From an uncultured Sunxiuqinia sp. (lineage in GTDB: Bacteria; Bacteroidota; Bacteroidia; Bacteroidales; Prolixibacteraceae), in NCBI RefSeq assembly GCF_963678245.1, contig NZ_OY782770.1, positions 744,001 to 808,000 of the forward strand: a stretch of 64,000 nucleotides of DNA, given 5' to 3'. The notes below the pieces were generated by a model, which searched no databases, had not been told where the DNA came from, and saw only the letters and a list, made by a program, of their open reading frames with translations. How positions within the stretch are numbered: position 1 is the first letter of the stretch; the number at the start of each line of letters is the position of its first letter. The translations under genes and the position numbers were made by a program. This document shows, piece after piece, positions 27,441 through 37,472 of the stretch.

Positions 27441-30400
27441 TCAGTCACTCACAGTAATATCATGCAGAAATACTGCATCGTGAATCAACATTTGTTCTGG
27501 TTTTATAATACCCAGATTTACCCACGGTTCAATCTGGTATTCGGCACCTTTTACAATCATGTGTTTGGCATTTTGATCTTTAATCAACATGTCAGCATTT
27601 TTACTTTTGATGTCTCTATAATTTCGCTGGCTATCGCCAACAACCGATAGCCGGCTGTCAAATCGCAAAACGTTTTCCTGATTAACTAAAATTTCGATCC
27701 GCTGATTTGTTCCCTGCAAACGAAGTTCTCCATCAACCAAACCATAACTGACTTCATTATAATCATCAACTACATTAACATCGTACTCCATTGGATTTGA
27801 TTGCAGGTAATTGACGTAGCTCAGGTATTTGCGCTTATCAGGCGTAGTTGACCAAGCAGCATAACGCACAGCTCCTGATTCGGAGCCAATATATAGTATC
27901 CCGCTTTGAAGTGCTAAAACAAGGTGGTCTTTTTGCTGAAACTTAATCTTGTAGCACAACTCACCGCCATACGGCACAAGTCCAATCTGCTCATAGTCAA
28001 ATTCATCACTCGATTCCAAAGTCCAGAAGTCGGGAGAAGTGGCAACAATATCGGCTTTCAGTGGATAAAAAGTACTCCGATGATTTGGCTTCAACATCAT
28101 CAGCCGATGTCCGGTTTTATCTTCCATATTTTTAAACTTCACCGTTTCGAAACGAATAGCAGATTCTGCTCCCGGATACCTTCCACAAGAGTAATTAAGC
28201 GCCATTTCATAAATGCCGTAAACATCCTGATCAATAGTCACAGTCTCTCGATTGTATCCTTGAAAACTTTTCTCGGAAGCGTACCGATTACGCGATTCGC
28301 GGATAGCTTTGCGAACGATTGACAATGGTTTTTCCGCTTGTGCTTTTTGAACCACAGCTGATTTTTCCAATTCGATGTGCCAAGTTGAATCGATAGTTGT
28401 TGGAACGACCAGCGTTCTCATCTGGTAGCCCGGACTTGAAACTACAACCTTCCGGGATTCATTCATCCGATCTGCCGAAAGGAAAAACTCCCCTTCGCTA
28501 TTTGTAGATTCATGGTAATATGGTTGTGGTTGACTAAGATCAGCAAACGAAATTGGATTGCCACTATCCTTATCAGTAACAATACCGGAATACAAACGAA
28601 GATTTTGATAGTGGTTAACACCTGTTAGCGTGACATTCTTCTTTCTTTTCGCAGTCAGGGGCTCCGCAACCGCTTCCTTCAAATCATTTTGATTTTCATA
28701 GGTAAATGTAGAGGATCCACTCCTCCCCTCGCCATTAATCCCCTGAACCTGTATGGCGAAGCTCTCGAATCCTGGCCTCGAGTCAATTGAAAAATGAGCC
28801 GTTCCCAGGCTATCGGTTATCAATTGTGGTTGCCAATAGAAAGTTTTACGCGATTGTACAGCAAAATCGGAACTGTTTTTGGCCTGGTATTTTGGCACAT
28901 AAAACTCTCGCTCGGGAGTCAAGCCATTCAAGTATAGTGTTTGCAACCCTTTGCTTCGTTTGTAAAAAACGCCACCTTTCGACTTGGTTGTAATAAACAA
29001 GAACGATGGAGGCGCACTGGTTCTCTGCATTTGTTCCATTAATTCCATTTGGTTGGGAAATAGATTAGGACTTCCTTCTAAACCTTCAACCAAATCTTGT
29101 CGTCCAAGTTCGATGCTCACGTCCGTAAAAACATCCATAAATGACATACTGATATCGTAATTTTTAGGTTTTGCAATAAAATTGATTGACTCAATCTCTC
29201 CGGGATCCATATAACTCAAAAAATCGTATAACGGAACATTCCCATTGTTCAAAAAGTCATCATCCACAAAAATATACAAGTAGCCATCGGGATTTTCCGG
29301 GACATTGAAATAAACAGCAGGTGACCCCATAGCAAAAGTGTCTCCTTTTTGATTCTTAATATCCTGCGGATTACCGATAACCAAATTGCAATTCTTGGCC
29401 AATTTATCCTGATAAGGCTGCTGTCTGATTTTAAGGCCAGGAATCTGATCTGCCAATAAGCCCCAGAGGCTGGAATACCAGGCTTTCTCTTCTGTTAGTT
29501 TTTTCAGCTGTGCCGACTCAATCACCACATCTGGCTGGCCACTTTGACTAATCATTGAATCGCGTCGGTTCAGAAACTTTGAACGAGCTTCTACTTCTTC
29601 AATCATAAAGGTGTCCTTGCCCGGGAAATAATAATTATCAATTCTTGGTTTCCGAATAGTGGATGGTTTTGCAGCTACAGCTGATGGGTGGTTTTTTACT
29701 TGAGTCTGCACCACTTTTTTCGATGCTGGCAAGTTTAGCACCAAAGGCGATGATTTACCTTTTGTAATTTTATCGAAGCCAATTGAATTAAGATGAAGCT
29801 GCTCCAAATTTGTATTGAGATCGATGAGATAGTCTTTTTGCCGAGCCCATCGATTTTTGGTTTGTATCGTTAAACTTGCCGAATCAGCAAATTCAGGCAA
29901 GTAAAATCCGAATTGCCCCTTGTCGTTCGTATATGCCTTATCAACATGCATCATCTTGCTATTTTGCAAAACAATACTGACCTCAAAGTTTTTAGGAACA
30001 GGCTTACCTGTTAGCTTTCGGTAAATTTTTCCATCAAGGTATATTCCCTTCTCCACTTCATATGGTTTAGTCTCACCCATATAACTGGCAACATCGACCC
30101 AGTTAAAGCGTCGCCAGCCATAAGTAAGCAACATCAGGTCGAGCTTGCGCTCACGTTTAGGATCAGATGGGTTAAATAGATCCGTATTGGTAAAAACCTC
30201 TCCTCGCAAATCGGACGAAAGCAATAGGTAATTACGTATATTTTCCAATGAGTCGAGCGACCTTTCTATGTTGGTATCCCAAGCTAACACCGAAAAATTC
30301 CCTTGAACCGGGCTTCCTTCATTTTGACTAGCCTGCAACGTAAAATTGATGGGAGCGCTACTTTTTGTATTTACGAGTTCCTTTTTCAGTTTAAGCTGAA

Positions 30401-31679
30401 TAGCGTCGCCAGTGTTGTAATAAACCAACCGCTCAGCACGAGGAATTCGATTAATAAACAGAGTGAACGTTAATATCCCTTCCGGGAAATCCTGCGTTGG
30501 CACACTCAACTCAAGTCTACTATTCTTGAGAATGCCTTGCCCCATAAATTTGATACTGCCTCTACAATGACCAACCAAGTAGTAATTTACATTTTCATTT
30601 CCGCTTTTTAAAACCGTAAAACTGATACTATCCTGATCTTGTCCGGTAAGCTGTAAACTGTATCCATCCGCTCTAACCTCGGGGAAATCATACCTAAAAA
30701 CGGAATCTCGATAGTTGATTTTTGCGACATACTTCTGCCCCGCTTCGGGGACTATTTTAAGACTTCCTGTACCTTGATATTCACTGGTAAACCGAGCAAT
30801 AAGCTGTGCATCTTCGTCAATTAATTCACCTGTAATATCAACCGGATTTCCGTCGGTATCAACACACCGAAAAGCCAGTAGGTTTTCTTGTCCGGCAACC
30901 AATTCGCCTCCTTCTGGTAAAAACTGCAAATCTGGCTTTTGTACCGACAGCTTAATCCGATATTTTTCACTCATCTCGGCTTTTCCATCTGGCTTAACGG
31001 ATAGCAATGCAACCGGCAGTTTTAACGAGTCGGGCACAAAAAAACTAAAACTACCTTCATTGCTGGTAATCGGACAAGTTGCCCCCAGCATTGAACCACG
31101 CGCAAGTTGTAGCGTTACATTAACATCTTCATTAAACTCTCGCCGGTTGCTGTGAGTATACATCTTTATAAAAACCGAATCGCCATTGGCGAAAGGGATA
31201 ACCTTGGAACTAAACTCCCAATCGGTTTGAAGCTCAGTTTTGTGGCTCAATTCAATGGGTTTTTGAAAGAGAAAATCGTTGGAGAAGTTTTGCATATAGT
31301 TGGTGTATGCCAACAATTTATACTGCCCGGAAGAAAGTTCGCTATCCAATGCAAGAGATCCATCTGAAAATCCATTTTCGAGCGCAAACATTTGATGGCT
31401 GATTAGCTTATTGTCGGGTGAAATTAAATCGACATAGTACAAATATTCAACACCAAGCGGTTTATGATTGATTGCATTTACCAAGCTGCTTTTAAACCAG
31501 ATGGTATCGCCTGTAAAATATTGATTTGAATTCGTTTGAACGTAAATTTTTTCCTGAATATTTCCTAGAATATATTGATTGAGTTGAGTATTAACCTGCC
31601 TCAGGAAGTCAGTTTGAGAATAAACGTGTGCCCCGAAAAAAAGGATCATGCACAACAACAAGATCAGTTTAGATTTCAT
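27441..31679 (-). CDS. Giant exported protein with macroglobulin-like, carboxypeptidase-regulatory-like and TonB-plug-like domains
   Basis: The 1412-residue protein has a signal peptide ending near residue 21 (FFGAHVYSQ). The first part (about 35-330) resembles MG domains of alpha-2-macroglobulins, for example EKIYVQTNSNQYFTGDTIWF. Around 560-630 is a carboxypeptidase-regulatory-like repeat (GKIYRKLTGKPVPKNFEV). Residues about 720-860 resemble a TonB-receptor plug (SSLWGLLADQIPGLKIR). A second regulatory-like repeat (GIVTDKDSGNPISFADL) lies at about 1080-1140, followed by a region like DUF5686-type proteins (IVRKAIRESRNRYAS, QGYNRETV). No beta-barrel follows the plug, so it is not a transport receptor. 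Such proteins are known in Bacteroidota but their function is not. It stands alone on the minus strand. Confidence 0.75.
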   Translation of the reverse strand: MKSKLILLLCMILFFGAHVYSQTDFLRQVNTQLNQYILGNIQEKIYVQTNSNQYFTGDTIWFKSSLVNAINHKPLGVEYLYYVDLISPDNKLISHQMFALENGFSDGSLALDSELSSGQYKLLAYTNYMQNFSNDFLFQKPIELSHKTELQTDWEFSSKVIPFANGDSVFIKMYTHSNRREFNEDVNVTLQLARGSMLGATCPITSNEGSFSFFVPDSLKLPVALLSVKPDGKAEMSEKYRIKLSVQKPDLQFLPEGGELVAGQENLLAFRCVDTDGNPVDITGELIDEDAQLIARFTSEYQGTGSLKIVPEAGQKYVAKINYRDSVFRYDFPEVRADGYSLQLTGQDQDSISFTVLKSGNENVNYYLVGHCRGSIKFMGQGILKNSRLELSVPTQDFPEGILTFTLFINRIPRAERLVYYNTGDAIQLKLKKELVNTKSSAPINFTLQASQNEGSPVQGNFSVLAWDTNIERSLDSLENIRNYLLLSSDLRGEVFTNTDLFNPSDPKRERKLDLMLLTYGWRRFNWVDVASYMGETKPYEVEKGIYLDGKIYRKLTGKPVPKNFEVSIVLQNSKMMHVDKAYTNDKGQFGFYLPEFADSASLTIQTKNRWARQKDYLIDLNTNLEQLHLNSIGFDKITKGKSSPLVLNLPASKKVVQTQVKNHPSAVAAKPSTIRKPRIDNYYFPGKDTFMIEEVEARSKFLNRRDSMISQSGQPDVVIESAQLKKLTEEKAWYSSLWGLLADQIPGLKIRQQPYQDKLAKNCNLVIGNPQDIKNQKGDTFAMGSPAVYFNVPENPDGYLYIFVDDDFLNNGNVPLYDFLSYMDPGEIESINFIAKPKNYDISMSFMDVFTDVSIELGRQDLVEGLEGSPNLFPNQMELMEQMQRTSAPPSFLFITTKSKGGVFYKRSKGLQTLYLNGLTPEREFYVPKYQAKNSSDFAVQSRKTFYWQPQLITDSLGTAHFSIDSRPGFESFAIQVQGINGEGRSGSSTFTYENQNDLKEAVAEPLTAKRKKNVTLTGVNHYQNLRLYSGIVTDKDSGNPISFADLSQPQPYYHESTNSEGEFFLSADRMNESRKVVVSSPGYQMRTLVVPTTIDSTWHIELEKSAVVQKAQAEKPLSIVRKAIRESRNRYASEKSFQGYNRETVTIDQDVYGIYEMALNYSCGRYPGAESAIRFETVKFKNMEDKTGHRLMMLKPNHRSTFYPLKADIVATSPDFWTLESSDEFDYEQIGLVPYGGELCYKIKFQQKDHLVLALQSGILYIGSESGAVRYAAWSTTPDKRKYLSYVNYLQSNPMEYDVNVVDDYNEVSYGLVDGELRLQGTNQRIEILVNQENVLRFDSRLSVVGDSQRNYRDIKSKNADMLIKDQNAKHMIVKGAEYQIEPWVNLGIIKPEQMLIHDAVFLHDITVSD

Positions 31680-31936
31680 GTAACAGTTTTTTAAAAATTT
31701 TGGCGACAGCCTATCAGACCTTTAAAATAGTAACTATTTATTTAAATAGATGGATAATATCTATTTTTTTCTACGTAAGCATCAAAAAAGAAAAGCAACT
31801 CAGGACAACGGCATCAAACAACCTCCCGTGGCATAAAAATGGTCCATCCTCAGACATCACATGACCAAGCAGATAATCAAAAAAAACAGAACATTAACAA
31901 CAGATTCTTTGGCGTCGAAAAATCGATGCAATACTC
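31680..31936. other. Intergenic region between the PUL end and the giant protein gene
   Basis: This AT-rich stretch has no convincing gene. It must hold the promoter of the giant exported protein, but no exact TAnnTTTG box was found near the 31679 start. An 8-base inverted repeat (31744-31751 with 31759-31766) is followed on the plus strand by a T tract. A weaker TGGTC/GACCA repeat lies near 31849-31875. Confidence 0.4.
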
Positions 31937-31964
31937 AAAAAAAAACCCCGGCATAACCGGGGTT
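31937..31964 (-). terminator. Rho-independent terminator at the end of the pectin PUL
   Basis: AACCCCGG (31944-31951) and CCGGGGTT (31957-31964) form a perfect 8-base GC-rich stem with a 5-base loop. On the minus strand it is followed by a run of nine U residues (A tract 31937-31945, partly in the stem). It lies 35 bases after the GH105 stop and closes the operon. Confidence 0.92.
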
Positions 31965-31998
31965 CAATTTCTATTATTATAACATTCATTATTCCAAA

Positions 31999-33120
31999 TC
32001 AGTCAGCCATTTTATACACTTCGCTTCCTGCCAATAGATAGCAGCCTAAGCCATAATCCTCAAAATCGGGCATGCTATCGTAAGTTACGGGTTGTCCATC
32101 TTTAGGTTCTTTACCTGTTCCTTGCACATAACCAAGGAATCCATTAGGATGAACAGCTTCTTTTGCCATAGCATTCCAGGCTTTGGCAATAACTGGCTTG
32201 TACTTGCTTTCTTTCAATAAACCATTATTCACGCCCCAGGCCATTCCATAAACAAATAAAGCAGTTCCGGTTGTTTCTTTCCCTCCAAAATGGGTTGAAT
32301 CGTGTAAACTTACATTCCAGAAACCATCTTCACGCTGAATTGGAACAAGTGCCTCAATCATCTTATGAAAGGTATCGAGGTACTCATCACGATGAGGGTC
32401 GTCTGCTGGCAAGATTTCCAATACACGAACCAACGCGGCTACGACCCAGCCATTTCCTCGTGACCAATAACAATCTTCACCATTCGGTTCTTTGTAAGGA
32501 GGCATAAAATCTTTATCGCGCCACCACAGATTATCCTCTGGGTTCCAAAAGCCTTGTTTTTCCTTCGAATCCATGTACATTTCATACATTCGTTCGGAAT
32601 AACTTTGATCACCGGTAATTACACTAAGCTGGGCAAAAACCGGCATGGCCATTTGCAAAGCATCAATCCAGGTCCAGTCATCCGTCTTCTCAGTATCCAT
32701 CACGAGATCAATCGACTTCTTGATATCCGCGATGCGCTCTGGTTCCGAATCCATCATATATAAATCCAAGTAAGTTTGCCCACAGCAATGATTATCAGCA
32801 TGGCGGGTTTCAACACCATTGCGCAATCCCCAGTTGTGTGCTTCACCCCAACTAACGGCGTAATCGTAATAAGCTTTATCAGGCTTTAATGCATAAAGCG
32901 CCATTAAGCCTTCGTAGTATACTGCACGGGTCCAAATATTACTGGGACGCTCTTTATTGGTTATGATAGACTTACCGGTATCAGGCCACTTATTCATAAA
33001 ATAGGCATTGGTCAGTATCATTTTATCCATCACCTGGTCTTTTGATGGAAAGTTTCCAGCATTGACCTGCATTGAACAGAGCATTGCAATCGACATTAGA
33101 AAAATTAGTGTTGCTTTCAT
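31999..33120 (-). CDS. GH105 unsaturated rhamnogalacturonyl/glucuronyl hydrolase
   Basis: The 373-residue protein has a signal peptide (about 1-21, ending VNA) and an (alpha/alpha)6 barrel with YteR/YesR-type features: RPSNIWTRAVYYEGLMAL, RHADNHCCGQTYLDLYM (D109 candidate), WTWIDALQMAMPVFAQL (likely catalytic D153), YWSRGNGWVVAALVRVLE and GKETTGTALFVYGMAWGV. GH105 enzymes hydrate the 4,5-double bond of unsaturated galacturonosyl-rhamnose made by rhamnogalacturonan lyases and release 5-keto-4-deoxyuronate. Here it would act after PL11 and is the last gene of the operon before a strong terminator. Predicted location is the periplasm. Confidence 0.92.
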   Translation of the reverse strand: MKATLIFLMSIAMLCSMQVNAGNFPSKDQVMDKMILTNAYFMNKWPDTGKSIITNKERPSNIWTRAVYYEGLMALYALKPDKAYYDYAVSWGEAHNWGLRNGVETRHADNHCCGQTYLDLYMMDSEPERIADIKKSIDLVMDTEKTDDWTWIDALQMAMPVFAQLSVITGDQSYSERMYEMYMDSKEKQGFWNPEDNLWWRDKDFMPPYKEPNGEDCYWSRGNGWVVAALVRVLEILPADDPHRDEYLDTFHKMIEALVPIQREDGFWNVSLHDSTHFGGKETTGTALFVYGMAWGVNNGLLKESKYKPVIAKAWNAMAKEAVHPNGFLGYVQGTGKEPKDGQPVTYDSMPDFEDYGLGCYLLAGSEVYKMAD

Positions 33121-33203
33121 TTTATCTCATTTTTAATTTTACTTCTTTATATGCTATCCCAATCAATTATAATCTACTTGCTTTTACCAATTCAGTACCA
33201 ACT

Positions 33204-34550
33204 CTAATTACCATCAGGCTTCAGAACCTGCTTGGCCGGACTTTCAGGCCAGAAAAAAGTTGCCCAATCATCTGGTTTTGTCGGATCAAACCCATTAAAA
33301 TCGTCGACAATATAGTTTGCCAACTCCATCTCGTTATCCATAATCCCCTGCACCACGCATTTGGCTAATTCATAAGCTCCATAAGGGTTGAAGTGTGTAT
33401 TATCAGCCAATGGTTTATTCTGACGCGGATAAGTATTTGCCGGGTAATGCACAAAAGCCTTTTTCGAATTTTCAACACCCAACGTTTCATAAAGCTGTTT
33501 GCTCATGGCATTTAAATCAATCAATGGCAGGTTCTCCGCTTTTGCCAGTTGGCGCATAGCCTCGGGGTACTCTTCCAGAGTATTCACAATTTCGCCCTGC
33601 TCGTTAAATTTCCGGCGGTTGGTTGAAGTCACCAACACAGGATGAGCGCCCCGCTTTCGAGCTTCGTTAATAAAGTAGCGCAACTCATCTTGATAAGTCG
33701 TGAATGGCTCCACATGATTCCCTCCGGGCTTTTGGTCATTGTGTGCAAATTCCATAAACAGGTAATCACCCGCCTTTATTACACTAAGTATCTTCTTGAG
33801 TCGATTTTCGCGACGGAAAGCTTTAAGCGTTTCTCCTGACTCGGCAAAATTGGCAACCACAATCTCCGGCTTAAGAAACCGAGGAAACATTTGTCCCCAC
33901 GAAGCCCACGGCTCATTTTCCTGATCGACCACCGTAGAGTTTCCGGCTAAAAATATAACAGGTAAATCGTTTGCTTCTTCAATTTGAATGGAAGAGACAC
34001 ATGGCCTTTCGCCTCCAAATTCCAGTGTTAGCTGGTTATCCCAGTTCAGGTAAACCAATTCTCGTGATTTCCTCCTCACATTCAGGCTGTCGTTTATTCT
34101 GGGTGTGCGAACATCCACTACAATCGTTTTCGTAACCACTTGCCCTTTTGCCGTGCGAACATCTTCCAACATCAACCGGCGCGATTCCGCCTTTACCGTT
34201 GTTGCCGATGTTCCGTTTGGATCGCCCAATGTTAAGCTGATTTTATAACGACCTTCGGGCATTTTTACCGTGAAATAAAAAGGCTGATCGCTTGTAACGA
34301 AATCACTGGTTAGCGGATCAGCTACATCTTGGTTCCCTTCAAGCTTCTTTTCAGAGATGAAGCCATATTCGTGATTCGAATCGAAAATATCATTCGAATT
34401 CACCGAAATGTAACCAGACTCAAGTCCTCCCGATCCAAAATCAAACTTCAAAGGAAATTGAACCCCATCGGGTGTTGACGCACAAATACACGCAGGAAGC
34501 AATATTACCATTAATGCAACTGCTATTATACTGCCTATTTTTATCTTCAT
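33204..34550 (-). CDS. CE12-type rhamnogalacturonan acetylesterase with N-terminal beta domain
   Basis: The 448-residue exported protein has two parts. Residues about 25-195 form a galactose-binding-like beta domain (FPLKFDFGSGGLESGYISV opens it). Residues about 200-430 form an SGNH esterase with block I FLAGNSTVVD (GNST instead of GDST), block II Gly in NFAESGETL, block III MEFAHNDQ and block V ADNTHFNPYG with the catalytic Asp-His pair. This matches the CE12 enzymes that remove acetyl groups from rhamnogalacturonan I. The export signal could be SPI or a lipoprotein type (VILLPAC). It lies 5 bases after the upstream GH2 gene. Confidence 0.87.
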   Translation of the reverse strand: MKIKIGSIIAVALMVILLPACICASTPDGVQFPLKFDFGSGGLESGYISVNSNDIFDSNHEYGFISEKKLEGNQDVADPLTSDFVTSDQPFYFTVKMPEGRYKISLTLGDPNGTSATTVKAESRRLMLEDVRTAKGQVVTKTIVVDVRTPRINDSLNVRRKSRELVYLNWDNQLTLEFGGERPCVSSIQIEEANDLPVIFLAGNSTVVDQENEPWASWGQMFPRFLKPEIVVANFAESGETLKAFRRENRLKKILSVIKAGDYLFMEFAHNDQKPGGNHVEPFTTYQDELRYFINEARKRGAHPVLVTSTNRRKFNEQGEIVNTLEEYPEAMRQLAKAENLPLIDLNAMSKQLYETLGVENSKKAFVHYPANTYPRQNKPLADNTHFNPYGAYELAKCVVQGIMDNEMELANYIVDDFNGFDPTKPDDWATFFWPESPAKQVLKPDGN

Positions 34551-34555
34551 AAAAG

Positions 34556-37450
34556 CTATTTCTTTACTTTATCTGGTTTTAATTCATCGGGGCCAGATCT
34601 TGTATACAAGTTGACTGTTTCCCGTTCTTTCTTCTCAAAAAGCTCATGAACAACTTCATAATCTAATTTAGATACTGGCTTAAACTGATCAGAGTTCATG
34701 TACTTGCTAATGCTATATAACAACTGAGCCGATGCTGATCCTGCTTCCTTCATGTTCTCATGGTTAAGCGAACTCACCATGAGTTTTCCATTACCAACAC
34801 GAGCTTCGAAAAGTTGAGCCAAGCGTCGATTTAAAAACCAAGTGTCAATAGGTTGCACCAGCGGTTTAAAGTCTACAGGGAAAGCGTCAATATTGATAAC
34901 TTGCTGCCCATTCAAAATCTCCCACCATTGATAGTCACTATGGAAATCCGTTGGGAAATCGGCAAATGCCGGATGGTCGTTTTCTACCAAAATGCCCAAA
35001 GTATGTGGTGGACGCATTTTAAACCATGACGTGTTCCAAAAAACAGGAGTGAAATATGCCTTGACATCTTTTCCATTTTCAATTTCTCCGGAGGCATCAA
35101 GGAATACCTTACCGCCATTTTCCAGAATCATTCTGGCTTGATCATCAAGCTTATTTGTATAATAAATACTGTCGTGCTTTATCTGTGGCAGTTTTTCAGG
35201 ATACACCCAAAAATCCCAGCTATTGGTATAATTATTTACAAATACTTCAAGCTTACATTTTGTAGCGGTTTTTACTTTTGAAAGATCATAACCAATCTCA
35301 CCTAAAACAGTTTCATTGCCAATTGGAATATTTGGTTGATTGAAAAATCCAGTATCAAGCGTATCACCATGCTGATTAAAAATACTATAGCCACTTGAAG
35401 CATCGACTAATGGCTGAGCACCAAAATGAGCAACCTTAACCTTTACATTAAACGCTTCGTTGTTCGAAAAGACGAACTTATCCATTATAGAAAGAGGAAC
35501 TGTTTGATTACAAAAATGACTAATCTTCTCTTTTGTGATGTACCCTTTTTCATCCCAAAAAACATCTAACATTCCAACCAAAGCAGTTCCCTGTCCGGGA
35601 AAATCATTTAAGCCAAGCAATTGGAAACCATCTAAACCGGGAGTTCTGAAACAAGCTTCGATTTCGGCTTTATAACAAAGAGCCTGTAGTTTTCCGGATG
35701 CCATTAAAAAATCTTCGGCCTGATTAGCCATGTGATTACGACTTAGCTCCTCCTGAAACAACTCGAAATTTTTAGCTTTATAAACGCCCGTATATTTGGC
35801 GATTTCTTTGAAATTCGGAAAAACACACCATTGTCCCATCTCATGGGTTACATAAGGCCGAGTTTCGTCCTTTATTTTTTCATAGTAATCAAATATTGAA
35901 TTTGGCCTCTTTTTAAATGGCAACCCCCGAGGCCCCGAACGAACTAAATACTCACTCTCCGGAATAATTGACCAACTCATGCCAATACTGGCTCCGGTAT
36001 ACACCCGGCGTTTATCCTTCTGTTTCCATTCTTTAAGCGATTGATCCAAGAACTGCACATAATTACCGCGCGGCTCATTTCCATAGGCCCACATCACAAA
36101 CGAAGGATGATTGCCATAAGCTTTAAAAATTCGCTCTGTCTCATCCAATACATACTGGTCAACTGGTCGTCCGTCACCCAAAGAGCTGCTGTGATTTGGC
36201 CAGGTTGCAGCCTCCGGTTGTAAATAAAATCCGATCTTATCAGCTGCAATAAAAGCAGCTTCGGGCGGACAATGAGAGTGAAAACGCATGTGGTTCAATC
36301 CACTTTCCTTGCAAATTTTAAAAATTCGCTCCCAAGACTGAACATCAGTTGGAGGATAACCGGTCAGAGGGAAAGTGTTACACTCAACTGTTCCACGAAG
36401 AAAAACAGGACGATCATTAATACTGAAACCTCCATTTGACACCGTAAAATCACGCACTCCAAATATGACGTTCTGAAAATCTATTGCGCTTTCTTTGGCA
36501 TTAAGAGTGACTTTTAACTCGTAAAGGTTTGGATTAAATTCATCCCATAGCAGAACATCTTCGCCTAGAGAATACTCCGCTTCAACCACTTGATAATCAT
36601 TAGAAACAGAAAAATCAATTTCCAGTGATTTTTTATCCTGCGTTGAATCTAGATCTTTCGGATACACCGTAAATTGCAACTTCCCTTTTTGTGTTGTTCC
36701 CGTACTGTTCTTTATTTTAGTTTTAACACGGACGATCTTGTTTTGACGATCAGGAAAAACCTGCACATCAGCGATACTAATTTCAGGCAGTGCCCGAAGA
36801 CTCATTTGCCCAACAATCCCATTCCAATTTCCTTGAGTGTGATCGGATACACTATGAGAATCAGGGCCAACACTTATTTTATCCAGCCGGTTGTCTACAC
36901 GAACCGAGATGAAGTGGACTCCTGGCCTTATATTAGCAGGCAACTCAAAGACATGAGCAACCGACAAGCTATTTTGACTACCAACGTATTGATCGTCAAA
37001 CCACACATCAGTTTGCCAATGAGGCCGCTCAAGCGAAAGTAAAATTGGGCTATCTTCCCAACTCTGAGGAACAACAACTTGCTTTCGATACCAAGCAGCA
37101 CCTTTGTAATACAAATTAGGAGTCAACCAAAATGGAAATTTAATATCTCCTTTCTGACGGTACTTCTCCAGAGCCGGATTAAAAAAGAAAGAGCTATCAT
37201 ATATACTTCCTGTCCACTTCGTTTCTAAAGTTGGAATCTCTCCTTTTCCGTTTTCTTTCATTGAACCGGGAAGCTTAACCTCCTCAGGAAACTCAGTTAA
37301 ATACCATTCCTCAGCAATTCCAACATCCTGACTATCTATATGAAACTGCCATTTCCCTTGCAAATCAATCACCCGTGGATCGGGATGATTACATGCACCA
37401 AACAACAGCAGATACAAAACATATAAACAACTGGGATAGTAAATTCTCAT
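34556..37450 (-). CDS. Atypical GH2-family glycosidase, lipoprotein, with C-terminal GATase-like domain
   Basis: The 964-residue protein has a lipobox ending at C20 (LLLFGAC). Sugar-binding and immunoglobulin-like GH2 domains (about 25-345) precede a TIM barrel (about 345-650) with the acid/base Glu in MWAYGNEPRG and a candidate nucleophile Glu in YVTHEMGQWCVFPNF. The HEMGQW form differs from LacZ-type enzymes, so substrate specificity cannot be assigned. The last 200 residues (ARMILENGGKVFLDASGE onward, with VGNGKLMVSSLNHEN) resemble the class-I-glutamine-amidotransferase-like domains seen in some beta-galactosidases. Its position between two CE12 genes fits removal of an uronic or neutral sugar from rhamnogalacturonan side chains. 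Confidence 0.8.
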   Translation of the reverse strand: MRIYYPSCLYVLYLLLFGACNHPDPRVIDLQGKWQFHIDSQDVGIAEEWYLTEFPEEVKLPGSMKENGKGEIPTLETKWTGSIYDSSFFFNPALEKYRQKGDIKFPFWLTPNLYYKGAAWYRKQVVVPQSWEDSPILLSLERPHWQTDVWFDDQYVGSQNSLSVAHVFELPANIRPGVHFISVRVDNRLDKISVGPDSHSVSDHTQGNWNGIVGQMSLRALPEISIADVQVFPDRQNKIVRVKTKIKNSTGTTQKGKLQFTVYPKDLDSTQDKKSLEIDFSVSNDYQVVEAEYSLGEDVLLWDEFNPNLYELKVTLNAKESAIDFQNVIFGVRDFTVSNGGFSINDRPVFLRGTVECNTFPLTGYPPTDVQSWERIFKICKESGLNHMRFHSHCPPEAAFIAADKIGFYLQPEAATWPNHSSSLGDGRPVDQYVLDETERIFKAYGNHPSFVMWAYGNEPRGNYVQFLDQSLKEWKQKDKRRVYTGASIGMSWSIIPESEYLVRSGPRGLPFKKRPNSIFDYYEKIKDETRPYVTHEMGQWCVFPNFKEIAKYTGVYKAKNFELFQEELSRNHMANQAEDFLMASGKLQALCYKAEIEACFRTPGLDGFQLLGLNDFPGQGTALVGMLDVFWDEKGYITKEKISHFCNQTVPLSIMDKFVFSNNEAFNVKVKVAHFGAQPLVDASSGYSIFNQHGDTLDTGFFNQPNIPIGNETVLGEIGYDLSKVKTATKCKLEVFVNNYTNSWDFWVYPEKLPQIKHDSIYYTNKLDDQARMILENGGKVFLDASGEIENGKDVKAYFTPVFWNTSWFKMRPPHTLGILVENDHPAFADFPTDFHSDYQWWEILNGQQVINIDAFPVDFKPLVQPIDTWFLNRRLAQLFEARVGNGKLMVSSLNHENMKEAGSASAQLLYSISKYMNSDQFKPVSKLDYEVVHELFEKKERETVNLYTRSGPDELKPDKVKK

Positions 37451-37472
37451 TATCTAAAAATATAGGAAGCGA

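Noticed and set aside
31744-31766. Inverted repeat followed by a T tract on the plus strand, possible terminator
   Set aside because: No plus-strand gene ends nearby, so it is kept only as a note on the intergenic region.
31680-31998. tRNA or small RNA gene in the largest gene-free gap
   Set aside because: No cloverleaf, no TTCGAnTC-type arm and no isolated promoter-terminator pair; the only strong hairpin is the PUL terminator.
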